Source: Lampris incognitus
Lineage: Eukaryota; Chordata; Actinopteri; Lampriformes; Lampridae
Length of the DNA: 64,000 nt
Direction of reading: 5' to 3'
Assembly: GCF_029633865.1 (NCBI RefSeq)
Contig: NC_079223.1
Location: forward strand, 37,321,706-37,385,705
This document shows, piece by piece, positions 22,701 to 34,550 of the stretch (its first letter is position 1; every line of letters starts with the position of its first letter). The notes below the pieces were generated by a model. The model made no database searches. It saw nothing but the letters and a program-made list of their open reading frames with translations, and was not told where the DNA came from. Made by a program: the position numbers and the translations under genes.

Positions 22701-24001
22701 ATAATCTGTATAGCCCCGCCCCCTATCAGATTCAGCAATGGTTTAGCCCACGCATTGAATTCTGGGGCGAGTTTGAGCCTCGCTCTCTTTCTGTGACTAC
22801 TTGCCTCCGTGTAGAATGAGTGACGGTCATACGCAGTCGTTAATAAAGAATACTTACCCTGTTGAAGATATAACGTTGTCTAGCGCTTACAGTACCTACG
22901 CGCATGGTTGGCGCCGATATTAGCTTGCTAACGAACATGAACAACTGACCCTCAGGCAACGCAGCCGCTGGCGGGAGACAGCCGCCCGCGGCGGGCCCGA
23001 GTATCACATTCAGCGTCCATCCGCTGGAGCCACTGACGTCACAAAACTGCGTGAGTGGGAGAAATGGATCAGACGGTTGGAGCGTTCCCGTCAGGCCGGT
23101 AATCTACGCTTCTGCTCAAGACAACAAGGTAAATACTCTGATGTGTTGCATGGGCGATGAGTCGGACGACATTCTAAAAGGACTGAATTTACGCCTGGAG
23201 CAGCAAAGGCAGTACGATGCTGTAAAAGACGGATTCAAAGCAGTCTTGTAAAGAAAAACGTAATTTACGAAAGAGCACGTTTTGATATGATAAGGAAAGG
23301 GGAACGCGAATCAGTGGACTCTGACAGTGCTGTGTTCACTGACAGGATATTGCAAATACGGAAGGAACTGATTAGAAGGAACTGCGCGAGGAAATGATTA
23401 GAGATAGTTCGATTAACCATTAACCAATTAGATTAACCATGACCTGGATGAATGAGGACATTCACAGACATGATTAGAGATAAGCTAATTGTAGGACTTT
23501 CCGATATGTATTTGTCCGAGCGCATGCCGCTAGATAAAGATCTCACGCTAGAGATGGCGATCGAAATGGCGCGACAATCCGAGGCAGTGAAACAGCAGCA
23601 GAGCAGCCTGCGTGGTGACACTGTTTATAATAAAGGGACCAACTCAGTGGACCGTGTTATAAGCAAAGACGGGCCACGTCAGAGTAAGCAGAGAGAAAAG
23701 AGCGGTCAAAATGCCGCAAATGTGGTAAAAGCCAAAAGCTCACTGTCCAGCTAATGTAGTAACATGCCATGCCTGTGAAAAGAAAGGACATTGTCAGTAA
23801 GTGTTTGGAGACCCATTGGTGGTTGATATCAAAATCAAGAACAGGAAAGCAAAGTTCAAAATTGACACGGGCGCAGACGTGACTGTCATGTCAGACCACA
23901 TGTTTCATACCGTGTTCAAAGACTGTAAAAAAGCCAAACCCTTATTGGGACCGGCTTACACCCCACTAGACATTTTGGGGGTCACAAATGTGCTTTTACA
24001 G

Positions 24002-24383
24002 GGGGCGTTCGGGTAGTGTAGCGGTCTATTCCGTTGCCTACCACACGGGGATCGCCGGATCGAATACCCGTGTTACCTCCGGCTTGGTCGGGCGTCTCCA
24101 CAGACACAATTGACCGTGTCTGCGGGTGGGGTGGTGTTTCCTAGTCGCTGCAAGAGCGCCTCCTCTGGTCAGTCCGGGCGCCTGCTGGGGGGGAATACCG
24201 TGCTCCTCCCACGCGCTACGTCCCCATGGCGAAACTCCTCACTGTCAGGTGAAAAGAAGCGGCTGGGTACTCCACATGTATCGGAGGAGGGTGAAGCAGC
24301 GACCGGGACAGCTCAGAAGAGTTGGGTAATTGGCCGGATACAATTAGGGGGGGAAAAACAGAACAAACAAACAAAAAGAAAAG
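24002..24383 (+). repeat. tRNA-derived SINE, family B, inserted in the LTR element
   Basis: This copy splits the protease/pol frame between VTNVLLQ and KGKKAIIGG. Its 16-base target duplication (AAATGTGCTTTTACAG at 23986-24001 and AAATGTGTTTTTACAG at 24384-24399) differs at one position. Confidence 0.88.
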
Positions 24384-24836
24384 AAATGTGTTTTTACAGA
24401 AAGGGGAAAAAGCAATAATTGGAGGTAGTATATGTAATTAGGAGTTTACTCACGGTCCTACTGGGTAGGCCAGCCATCACTAGCCTAGGACTAGTCACAT
24501 GTGTTGATAGTTTAGACGTTCAGTCACTAAAGGAACGCTACCTAAAGCTTTGCAGAAGGCTTGGCCTGATACAGCAGCCATACACCATTAAACTGAGACC
24601 AGGGGCAGAGCCGGTCTCTTTAAAGACTCAACATCGTATCCCTTTACCACTAATGTCTAAAGTCAAGAAGGAATTGCAATGCATGGAGCAGATTGGAGTG
24701 ATCAGCAAGGTGCACCACACGGGGGTGCTGTTGCTCCAGGTGCCTGCAGACGTAGCACCCACGCACACTCCAAAGACACAAACACTTAAAAGGGGAGATG
24801 TGTATCGACCCCCCATCAGATTCAGTAATAGTTTAG

Positions 24837-24964
24837 ATCAACTCGTTATGAGCTCCCGAAGCTGCCTAATAACAAAACTGATCATTTAAATCAGCTGTGT
24901 TGGAGCAGGGAGAGATCTAAAACCGGCAGGATAAGTGGTCCTCCAGGAGAGGTTTGAGAAACGC
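24837..24964. mobile_element. hAT-type MITE fragment inside the 3' LTR
   Basis: The 5' LTR lacks this 128-base segment. It is flanked by the 8-base duplication TAGTTTAG/TGGTTTAG. Its end (on the minus strand GCGTTTCTCAAACCTCTCCT) resembles the ends of the MITE at 10260-10506. Confidence 0.65.
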
Positions 24965-25344
24965 TGGTTTAGCCCATGCAGTGAATTCTGGGGCGAGCTT
25001 GAGCCTCACTCTCTCTGTTTGATTACTTACCTCCGTGGAGTGAGTGATGTTCATATGCAATCATTAATAAAAAGAATACTTACCTGTTGAAAATATAAAG
25101 TTGTCTAACCTTTACATTACCCACGTACACGTAATTAAACGGGTAACACGACACAAACAGCACTTCCCAAACTGAACCAAACATTTGAACATGTAAAAAT
25201 TTAATATAAATCATAATAATTTCAACTCTAACATTAACAGTCCCAGTGCTTGCGCTACCCCAGCACAGATCCGTCAACAGTCAGAGTGGCTGCCTCCTCC
25301 GGTTGCTAAACTGTTTTTTCTTTTTTGCTTTAGAATGAATGAAA

Positions 25345-25475
25345 GTCCTGTGATGGACTGGCGGCCTGTCCAGGGTGTCTCCCTGCCTGCTGCCCAATGA
25401 CTGCTTGGGATAGGCTCCAGCATCCCTGCGACCATGAGAACAGGCTAAGCGGTTTGCATAATGGATGGATGGATG
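25345..25475 (+). repeat. 3' tail of a family A SINE
   Basis: TGTGATGGACTGGCGGCCTG through TGGGATAGGCTCCAGCATCC to (ATGG)n matches the tail at 1940-2030 (inverted). The 5' head is missing. Confidence 0.7.
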
Positions 25476-25639
25476 AATGAAAGTCATTCGCCTACATAAA
25501 ATTTTTATCATGAACACCGACAAGGTTAAAAACATCTGAAGGCTTTTAATAAGGGCCCATTTTCCCGGTAGGCAAAAAAGAGGTGTTTGTTGCCAAGTTC
25601 GATTACCGGAGAAGGGCGATACACCTGGCAGAGATCACA

Positions 25640-26705
25640 GATAGGTGAATCAGTTCATCTGGACACAATGTTTAGTGAGAGAAACGTTTCATTATTCATC
25701 CAAGTGACTTCATCAGTCTCAACTGACTGCAGGTATCTATCGCCCAATCTTATAAACAGCACAGCTGCACAATGCCCGAAACCAATTGTTTTCATATGCA
25801 AATTGGCATGACCATTAACTGTTTCGATGGCCATGTGTACTATTCACAGAGGATTTGGGAATAGTTACAATCACAGCATTGTAAAATCGTGACAGATGTA
25901 CTCTTAGGCCCCCTCCCCGCCTCAAGGATGGCCGTTCTCTTTTCACAAAGATGGCCTCTTTGACTCCCTGTTCAAACCAACATTCCTCCCAATCAAGGAT
26001 GTGCACATCTTCATCCTTGAAAGTGTGGCCACTGGCCTGTAGATGGGTGTAGACTGCGGAGTGTTCGCCTGACACGTTAGCTTCCCTGTGTTGTGCCATC
26101 CTCTTGGCCAGCATCTGTTTGGTTTTCCCAATGTACAAGTCACGGCAATCCTCCCGGCACTTAACAGCGCACACTATATTTCTCTGTTTCTGCCAGGGGA
26201 TCCGATCCTTGGGGCAGACCAATATTTGGCACAGCGTGTTTAGGGATTTGAAAGCAACAGAGACACAGGTGTTTGGGAAATACGCATCTCAACTGTTCCG
26301 ACACTCCTGCCACATGCGGAATCACCACTGGTTTACACTTAGGCAGCTTTTGTCTTTCCCCTCTCTTTGATTGACTGGTGCATTGTTTGGGCATCTTCCT
26401 GGCTTTGGCAAATGCCCAGGTAGGATAACCACACTTAACCAAGGCCTGTTTAATGTGGAATTTCTCCCCTTCCCCAACTTCTGTGTCAGTGTCAGCTCAG
26501 TGGTACAGCGTCCTGATGACTCCTAGTTTGTGCGCCAGTGGATGATGAGAGTCAAACCTTACGTACTGATCAGTATGTGTAGGTTTATGGTAAACATCAG
26601 CAATCAAATGTCCCCCATAACCAATTGCAATTTCAGTCTAAGAAGGCAAATTTTTCATTTTTCACATCCTCCCTGGTGCAACAGGCACAAGTAACATTGA
26701 AGAAT
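25640..26705 (-). mobile_element. Penelope-like element, 3' half with GIY-YIG endonuclease
   Basis: On the minus strand, from 26705 down, remnants of the reverse transcriptase end are visible (YHKPTHTDQYVRFDSHHPLA, then KCGYPTWAFAKARK), then a linker (PHVAGVSEQLRCVFPKH), and a GIY-YIG-type endonuclease at 26222-25815 (CRDLYIGKTKQMLAKRMAQH ... KEAIFVKRERPSL). The subterminal and terminal non-coding region follows to 25640 and ends in the CCAGATGAACTGATTCA sequence seen at other loci. The order RT then GIY-YIG is diagnostic of Penelope-like elements; the YIG, the Arg of AKRMAQH and the downstream Glu are kept. Frameshifts and 5' truncation make this copy non-functional. Confidence 0.88.
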
Positions 26706-28945
26706 GCTGGACACAAATGAAAGAGACCATCTAGTTCAGCAAAAGAGGTGCTTGGTCATCCAAAAAGAAAATTGCCTGACTGGTTCCAGGATCAAGATGA
26801 AGCAATCCAAGAACTGCTACAGGAAAAGCAAATGCTTCACAATGCCCACCTGAAAGAGAAGTCTGAGAGGAGTCAATCGGCCTCCAAGGCAATTAAAGCC
26901 AAAGTTCAGAAGGAGATTAGGGTGATGAAGGACAACTAGTCGAGCAAGAAAGCAGAAGAGCTGCAGGCCTTAGCGGATCAAAATTATGTCATGGACTCTT
27001 CTCTGCGCTGAGAGCCATCTACGGCCCATGAAACAACATGATAGCACCAGTAAAAATAGCAGATGGAAGTAAGCTGTGTACTGACCTGAAAGAGATCACA
27101 GAAAAATGGAAAGAGCACTTTTGCACCCTCTTGAATCAGAAAGGATCAGCTGATCTAAATGCATGCCCGTGGCTTAAAAGAAGGCCAATAAGAGAAGACC
27201 TCTGTGAGCTGATCACAATGGCTAAAGTAGAAAAAGCACTTAAAGACATCAGAAGTGGGAAGGCACCAGGACAAGTTGGCATCCCATCAGCCATCCTTAA
27301 GCATGGCAGCGCAATACTTATGTCAGAGCTACTAAAGCTCTATAATGCCGGCTGGCAGAACCTATGCCTTCCTCAAGACTTCAAAGATGCTTTGATTGTG
27401 ACCATCTACAAGAAGAAGGGTGAACGAAGCGATTGTGGAAACCACCATGGGATCTCACTTCAGTCAGCTGCTGGAAAGGTCCTGGCTAAGATCATACTGA
27501 ACCAGATAAAGATCCTTCAGAAGAAGTGTTGCCTGAAAGCCAAGGTGGTTTCAAATCTGGTAGCTCCACCACAGACATGATCTTCACCCTAAGACAACGC
27601 CAAGAGAAAGCGACCGAACAGCACCAGCCACTTTACATTGTTTTTGTAGACTTTTCAAAAGCGTTTGACACTGTTGATAAACAGACACTGAAAAGTGCTA
27701 GAGACTTATGGCTGCCCCCAGAAACTGATCAGCATCATCAGACTTTTCCACGATGATAGGACAGGGGTAGTGTCAATTGGAGGAGACGTCAGCAATGCTT
27801 TCAACGTCAAGCATGGAGTGAAGCAGCGATGTGTGCTTGCACTGAACCTATTCATGTTATATCTCACTGCAGGCCTAGAAACATTGTCAGCCAAGTTGAG
27901 AGGTGGCTTGTACATCAGGACCCGAAGAGATGGAAACCTCTACAATCTTGCGAGACTTAAGGCGTCTACCGAAACAAGAGAACCCTGTGTTCAAGAGCTT
28001 CTCTATGCAGATGACTCAGCTGTGGTTGCCAGTGATCTTGGAGAAATGCAAGAAATAGTAGACCGCTTCTCTTCAGTGGCTACCCTCTTTGGACTGAAGA
28101 TCAATGTCTCAAAAACAAAGCTTCTGTGCCAGCCTCCCCCTCAGAAAAGCCCTGAAGAAGGTCAGCCCCGTATTTTGGTTAATGGAGCAACTCTGAAGCC
28201 CACTGAGTGCTTTACCTATCTGGGTAGTGCTGTGACAGATACAAGCTCCTCTGACTTAGAAGTGGACAGAAGAATCCAAGCGGCCACAAAAGCCTTTGGT
28301 GCCCTCCACAAACAACTTTAGTCCCACCGTGACATCAGGCTGACAACAAAGATCAAGGTCTACAACACAGCTGTTTTCCCATCTCTGCTATACTCTACTG
28401 AATGCATGACCCTGTATCGCAAACACATCAAGAAGCACTCACCAGCATATAGCTTCGTGATCTGTGAAAGCTGCTGCGAATCAGATGGGAAGACAACGTG
28501 CCCGACGTGAGAAGTATTGAGACATGCTGGTACTGTCAGTGTTGAAGCCCTAATAACAGCCTCCCAGCTCAGATGGGCCAGCCACGTGAGAAGAATGCCA
28601 GACAACCGCCTACCAAAAGAGGTTTTCTATGGGGAGCTGTGCCAGGAAAAAAGGAAGCAGGGAGTCCGGAAGCTATGTTTCAAAGATGTGCTCAAGCACC
28701 ACATGAAGATCTGCAGTATATGTAGATGACTCCAGCTGGGAGACAGTGGCCCTGGACAGACAGAGATGGTGCTCCACAGTAAGGCAATCGAGAACCGCTG
28801 TTGAACAAGAGACAAGAAGCCTATGATAAGGCCCACCATGCAAGACATAACAGACCATCTCAAACAACATTCGTCTGTGACAGATGTGAACTATATTGTC
28901 GCTCTAATACAGGCCTGATGGCCCACTTGTGTGCTTGCTGAGCTT
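26706..28945 (+). mobile_element. LINE remnant with C-terminal zinc finger (RTE/Nimb/L1-like type)
   Basis: The sequence encodes LGHPKRKLPDWFQDQDEAIQ, a lysine-rich segment, EKALKDIRSGKAPG and IPSAILKHGS, then YKKKGERSDCGNHHGISLQS, IVFVDFSKAFDTVDKQTL (RT palm), GVKQRCVLALNLFMLYLTAG, LLYADDSAVVA (catalytic ADD), NVSKTKLL and a C-terminal C2HC finger (FVCDRCELYCRSNTGLMAHL ... C) ending at TGA 28939-28941. It is in several frames, with stops. The endonuclease is absent, so it is 5' truncated. The family differs from the LINEs at 7780 and 29050. I do not fix the clade. Confidence 0.85.
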
Positions 28946-29049
28946 AAACTGCATTACAGTCATCATTGTTTCGATGGACTGCTGAAGAAGAATGTGGCCA
29001 GTGAAATATGGTACGTCTTGAGATTTAATTTTAACCCAGGTGTCGTCCT

Positions 29050-31935
29050 TAACTCTGAACCAATGGCTAGGTGGTGTCCCTGGCTAGGACTGGATTGCCA
29101 CCCTGGGGAAATACACTTAGCACAGGGAGATGGAGAACAGGGGTGCTCTCCAGGTTTAGGAGACGGCCCTATCGGTCCCTACTACTGGCGCTGATCTTAT
29201 CCAACATGCAATCCCTCGTAAATAAAATGGATGAACTTTTGTCTGTAACACAAACTGACAGAGACTGCTCAGCCCTTGCTTTAGTGAGACATGGCTGGAT
29301 CAATTGGTCCCTGATCAAGTGGTAACCCCCCTGGCTTCACTATCTTCAGAGCCGACAGATCAGTCAACCTATCTCACAAATTAAAAGGTGGGGTTATTTG
29401 TCTCATGGTCAATAAGTGCTGGTATAACAACTTAACAATCCTTCATCGCTATTACTCTTATGATCTTGAATTCATCAGTTTGAAATGCAGACCATATTAC
29501 CTTCCGAGAGAATTCTTTTCAGTTGTATTAGTTGTTTATATTCCACCACAAGCTAATGCTAACTAAGCCATTAGTGAACTCTTGCAACATATTTCCTCTG
29601 TTGAAACCTCCAACCCTGACACGTCTGTCATCATGTTAGGTGATTTCAGCCATACGAACATGTCCCTCAAACTCCCGAACTATAAGCAACAAGTCACTTG
29701 CCATAGCAGAGAAAGCAAAACATTGGATCACTGCTACATCTCAATTTCGAAATTTTCCATGCATTCCTGAGGGCTCCACTGGGGAAGTCCGACCACGCTG
29801 TCACTCCTCATCTCAAAATACAGACAAAAGCTTAAATGCATCAAGAAAACAACCAAATCTGTCAGGTCCTGGTCCGTGGATGCCATTGAAATGCTTCGAG
29901 GTTGCTTCGAATGCACTAATTGGAATATATTTAGTGCAGCTTGTGGCTTCCTCGATGAACTCACTGACACAGTGACATCATACATCAAGTTCTGTGAGGA
30001 AATGTGCATCCCTACCAAAACAGTGACATTGTATGGCAATAAAAAAACCCTGGTTCTCCAAAGAATTACAGCTCGTACACAAAGAAAAGAACTGGGCGTA
30101 CCAAAATGGAAACAGTGGTTAATACAGAGCAGCCAAGTATAATTTGCGTGCTGCAATAAGAAAAGCAAGTCCAACCACGCAACAAAACTAGAACAGCAAT
30201 TATCTTCCATTAACTCCAGATCAATATGGAAAGTCTTAAGGAAATGACAGATTACAAAAAACTCCCCTGCTCCCCTCCAGATAATGATCATAAATGAGTT
30301 TTATGCAAGGTTTGAAAAACCAATTCCACCACCACCCCCCGACTCCCACTCTAATGCCACCCTTCGGCATCCAGGAGGATGAGGTGAGAGCTACATTCAA
30401 GAAGCTGAACATTAGGAAAGCAGCAGTGCCAGTTGGAATCAGTCCTGCTTTGGTGAGCCACTGTGCAGCACAATTGGCCCCAATATTTTCCACTATGTTT
30501 AACACCTCTCTAAGCCAATGTACAGTCCCACAGTGCTTCAAACTCTACCATCATTCATGTTCCAAGGTCCTCAAAGATCACCTGCCCTCAATGACTTCAG
30601 ACCAGTTGCCCTAACATCTGTGTTCATGAATGCATTTGAGTGTACCATTTAGTCATACTTGAAATCTTGCACTTCCCCAATGATGGACCCGTATCAATTT
30701 GCCTATCGAGCCAACCAGTATGTTAAGGATGCAGTTAGCATAGCCCTCTACCATACCCTGCAACACCTGGAATCACCAAACACCTACACACATCCTGTCC
30801 ATAGACTTTAGTTCTGCCTTCAACTCCATCAACCCACTCAAACTAGTTACCATACTCTTGGATATGAACATTGACCTAACCATATGCCACTGGATTCAGA
30901 GCTTCCTGTGGAACAGGCCACAGAGGGTGAAGGTTAATAACGTAACCTCACACCCTGTTACCTTCAGTACAGGTGCTCCTCGGGGCTGTGTTTTCTCCCC
31001 CTGGCTCTTCTCACTTTACACCATCCACTTTACATCCACAGATAGTTATGTGGAAATAATAAAATACGCAGACGGCACAACCATTGTATGCCTCATCTCC
31101 AACAATGATGAAACCCAGTACCGCACTAAAGTAGACCAAGCTGTCACTTGGTGCACAAACAAAGACCTTCTGCTTAATACAGCCAAAACCCAAGAACTCA
31201 TTATCATTCCGATGCATGCCGAATCCCAAACACCCATAAAAATTCCTTGGAACATTAATCAGCAATAACGTAAAGAAAATTAACACTGAACACATCATTG
31301 CAAAAGTTCAACAATGACTTTACTTTCTTAGGCAGCTTTGAATCAAACAGTTGTTCTGTTTTACTCAGCCATTATTGAGTCCATCGTAACATCTTCTATT
31401 ACAGTATGGTATGGCGACGTGGACAATCAAACACGGAAAAAACTGCAGCAGATTGTCAACATGGCATCCAAAATCATAGGCAACCCACTCCCTTCAGCTG
31501 AATCTCTGCATACTCACCGGACTGTAAAATGAGCAAAGAAGATCATCTCCGACGCCTCACATCCTGCTCATCACCTCTTCCAGCTTCTTCCCTCAGGGAG
31601 GTGCTACAGGTCACTGTCCACTAAGACCAACCACTCCACAAACAGTTTCCCCCCCCCTAGCTATTAGAACTTTGATTTCCTCCCTATAGTCCCCTCCTCA
31701 CACGCCACTGGCATGCATACTACCATTCACCTAATCATTGTGTGTAATATGTTCGTTTCTGCTATTGTGTGACTGTATTGTTTGTGATAATACGTGGAGT
31801 GTCTGCTGTTGTCCATGGATGTATTGTGCTGCAGTGTTTGACATGCTGTACCGGAAACAAATTCCATTGGCCTGGGTCATGTGGCTAATAAAACAAATCA
31901 ATCTATCTATCTATCTATTTATCTATCTATCTGAG
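29050..31935 (+). mobile_element. LINE (same type as 7780-10808), near full length but degraded
   Basis: An endonuclease part (SNMQSLVNKMDELLSVTQTD, GDFSHTNMSLKLPNY) is followed by reverse transcriptase remnants (LNIRKAAVPVGISPALVSHC, CTVPQCFKLYH, STGAPRGCVFSPWLFSLYTI, IKYADGTTIVCLISNNDETQ, TAKTQELIIIP) and the C-terminal ITVWYGDVDNQTRKKLQQIV. The catalytic motif reads YADG, not ADD, and frames are broken. The 3' end carries a (TCTA)n tail at 31896-31932. It lies directly after the other LINE, in the same orientation. Confidence 0.85.
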
Positions 31936-32354
31936 CCCTCTTTTCCACTTCGTCCATATACAAGTTGGCCGCTACAGGTGAAACTGGGGAACCCATCCAT
32001 GCTTCTGCCTATGGTACTGCCCCCTGTATGTGAAGTACGTTATGCAACTACGCTTTTTATAAGGTCATTTATAACTGTCAGTCAGTTTTTCATGTATACC
32101 ATATCATACCATACCATACAGATGTGGACAATTTTAAGACGTGACATTACATTTCATAAAAACTTTAGTGGCAGCGTTAAAAAAGAATAATTGACAACAA
32201 GGCTCTGAGATTCAAATTTGTCCAGCAAGGTTGGAGAAGAAAAAGAAAAGAAAGAAATAGCAAAGCAATATAAATATTGGGCCATTTCAAATGCAACATA
32301 AACATGAAGAACTTATTGTTCGGCATCCTTTTTATGTTTCATCGTCTTTCTTTT

Positions 32355-32600
32355 TTATTTTTCCCCATTTTTCTCCCCAATTGTACTTGACCAATTACCC
32401 CACTCTTCCAAGCCATCTCAGTCGCTGTTCCACCCTCTCTGCCGATCTGGGGAGGGCTGCAGACTACCACATGCCTCCTCTGATACATGTGGAGTCACCA
32501 GCCACTTCTTTTCACCTGACAGTGAGGAGTTTCACCAGGGACACGTAGCGCGTGGGAGGATCATGCTATTCCCCCCAGTCCCCCCTCCCCTCTGAACAGG
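32355..32600 (-). repeat. tRNA-derived SINE, family B, 5'-truncated, inverted
   Basis: The 3' half of family B is present (ATACATGTGGAGTCACCAGC, CTTCTTTTCACCTGACAGTG), ending at GAACAGGCGC. The tRNA head is absent. Confidence 0.8.
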
Positions 32601-32725
32601 CGCTTATGTTTAATCTTAACATGTCTCTCATACATATCCAAGCGAATGTTATGGAAAACGTTCTTAGAAAAATCCTGGAAAAGTATTTACAAAAAAAAAA
32701 CCAAAGAAGAAGAAGAGGGAAAGCC

Positions 32726-33438
32726 TCATAGTCTCGTCTCCACAGTCTCAGCTACCGTGTCCACAGTGGAGCGGCTGTCTTCCGTCCCCCCCCTCTTCTT
32801 AAAACACGACAGGGCCCGCCAAACTTCTTGGGGCCCTTTGGTTAGAAATATGTAAAGAAACGGGTCCACCAGAGGGCTGAGGTACAGCATCAGATGCGAA
32901 ACCAGGCCCAGATACCGAACCTTGCTTTGGAGCCCCAGGGACTCCAGCAGGATGCTGAGGGCGAAGGGCAGGTAAAGAAGAGTGTAGTTGGTGAAAACTA
33001 CCATCAGTCCCCACACCGTCCTCTGCCTCTCTGCCGTTGGAGGGGAGCCTGTGCAGCACAGCACCGCCCTGCTGGAGTCGATGGCAAAAAACAAGAGAAG
33101 AGGGAATGGGGCGAGCAGAACCACAGAGAACCAGAAGTAGTACCGGAGCACCACTAGGGCCAGTACAGCAAACGGGGCAGCCCACACGGCCAGAGAGATC
33201 ACCGCCGACTGCTTCACTCTGCCGAAGCATTCGTGGCACTGCGGGTAGGCTACCAGCAGGTGGCGCTCCTGAGCTATGCACACCATGAAGGTGACGTTGG
33301 AGACGACGCCGAAGTAGAACAGGAGGGTGGTCGTGTCTGAGGAGAGGAGGCTCCCTGTCATCTCCTGGGGCCTCCCAAAGAAACTCAGGACATCAGAGAC
33401 CAAGAGGCTGATGATGTGGATGGGAACCTTGTTCTGAC
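32726..33438 (-). CDS. orphan class A GPCR, second coding exon (TM2-TM7 and C tail)
   Basis: The minus-strand exon begins after GCAG (33442-33439) and ends with TGA at 32728-32726, encoding about 237 residues. Visible elements are TM2 with the conserved Asp (HIISLLVSDVLSFFG), TM3 ending in ERH instead of DRY, TM5 (WFSVVLLAPFPLLLFFA), TM6 (VFTNYTLLYLPFAL, with LYLP in place of CWxP) and TM7 with DPFLY instead of NPxxY, then helix 8 and a tail ending in ETRL. The position 25 residues before the ERH arginine is Ser, and the second extracellular loop has no Cys, so the usual TM3-ECL2 disulfide appears absent. The overall plan is a 300-residue plasma-membrane receptor. I cannot name the subfamily; DPxxY is shared by P2Y-like and proton-sensing receptors. 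The reading frame is intact, arguing against a pseudogene. Confidence 0.85.
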
Positions 33439-34550
33439 CTGCATCGGGGGGGGGGGGGGGTATACTTGAAGTCAATCATTCATTTATCAACATTTCACAT
33501 GACTTCAGTTGGATGCGTTAACTCCTGAAAAAGTTTCAAAGTGCTATAAGAAACAGGTTGAGAATGATTCCCACGATTAAAAAAAAAAGTTTACTTTTTT
33601 TAGAAATTACTTGAAGCTACAATCCTTCAGATTTACATCCAAACAGATGTAGGCTACATGTTGACACTGTCTACAGTTGCTTCATTTATAACAGCAGGGA
33701 ATCCATGACTATTCAATTCATGAACTGTTTTAGTGGCTCATCGTGATGGTTGCTGTTTGCTCGTAACTTCCCAGGAAATATGAAGCGAGTTTTACATCTT
33801 TCCCACAATGCAACTGAATGTAGGCGGGAGAATAAAGCAGGAAGCTGTGAGTTTGAAGAGGAAGGGACGTCCTCAAGGTTAATAGATAAAGCAGACTGCT
33901 CCCTGGGAGGAGATGCGGACTGCAAGATGGGCAGAACGTGTAAAAGGGTAATTTGTAGCAGGACTCCTATCACCTGGCCTGATCTTAATCTCCCAACCTT
34001 AACCTCGGTGGGGGTGGGGAGCTTTCTTGTACTATGGGAGGCGTTTCTTGAACTGACAAGTGGGTGTTTCTTGTACTGATGTGGGCGTGTCTTGTACTTT
34101 GGAGGTGTGTCATGTATGTTACACCCCTCTCTTGCAGTCTGCAGATGATACTGTTGGCTGGGAGGGCCTTTACCTAATTATACTTCAGTATTAACAGTTA
34201 AAATTCAAGTTCAACCTTCTTTTTTTTTCTTTGTCTGGACATGTGGGGAAGTAGGCTAAACAGCCCTGCCGACTGTTTCCCCTCTAGTGGACCTTTAGGA
34301 TTTGGGGCTGTCAGACTCCAATGCAGTTACCAGTATAACCATGGTTGGCAGCAAAAACAAAAACGATGATCTTCGGGATCACAGCTTTAAACATCTTACC
34401 ACAGCCCAGTTATTATCTTAAATGCTTATAGCCAACTAAATCAAGACTTGGTCTGTTTGTATGGCATTTTCCTGCCTAAAGAACCCTTTGAACTTCATTC
34501 AGTAAAGCTAACTTTAACAATACAATTTCATTGTTGGACTAAAAACAAAC
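33439..34550 (-). other. intron of the orphan GPCR gene
   Basis: This 1.1 kb phase 1 intron separates TM1 from TM2. Just inside its acceptor end lies a G-run (about 33445-33460 on the + strand), which on the minus strand gives a C-rich polypyrimidine tract next to the AG. I see no coding sequence or recognisable transposon in it. Confidence 0.75.

Larger units (their letters stand above)
22707..25116 (+). mobile_element. degraded Ty3-like LTR retrotransposon with nested SINE and MITE
   Basis: Direct LTRs are 22707-22891 and 24801-25116 (the latter enlarged by an insertion), both beginning TGTAT and ending TTACA. A TTGGCGCCGA primer-site-like stretch follows the 5' LTR and a purine tract (AAAAGGGGAGATG) precedes the 3' LTR. 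Between them are gag-like remnants (CCMGDESDDIL; an Arg/Lys-rich part; zinc-knuckle CHACEKKGHC), a protease with the DTGADVTVM active-site motif, and the start of a reverse transcriptase (LGRPAI ... MEQIGVISKV). Most of pol and all of integrase are missing, and there are many stops, so the element is inactive. Confidence 0.85.

Noticed and set aside
33037-33288. Open frames on the strand opposite the GPCR
   Set aside because: They are shadows of the GC-rich receptor exon and lack recognisable motifs.
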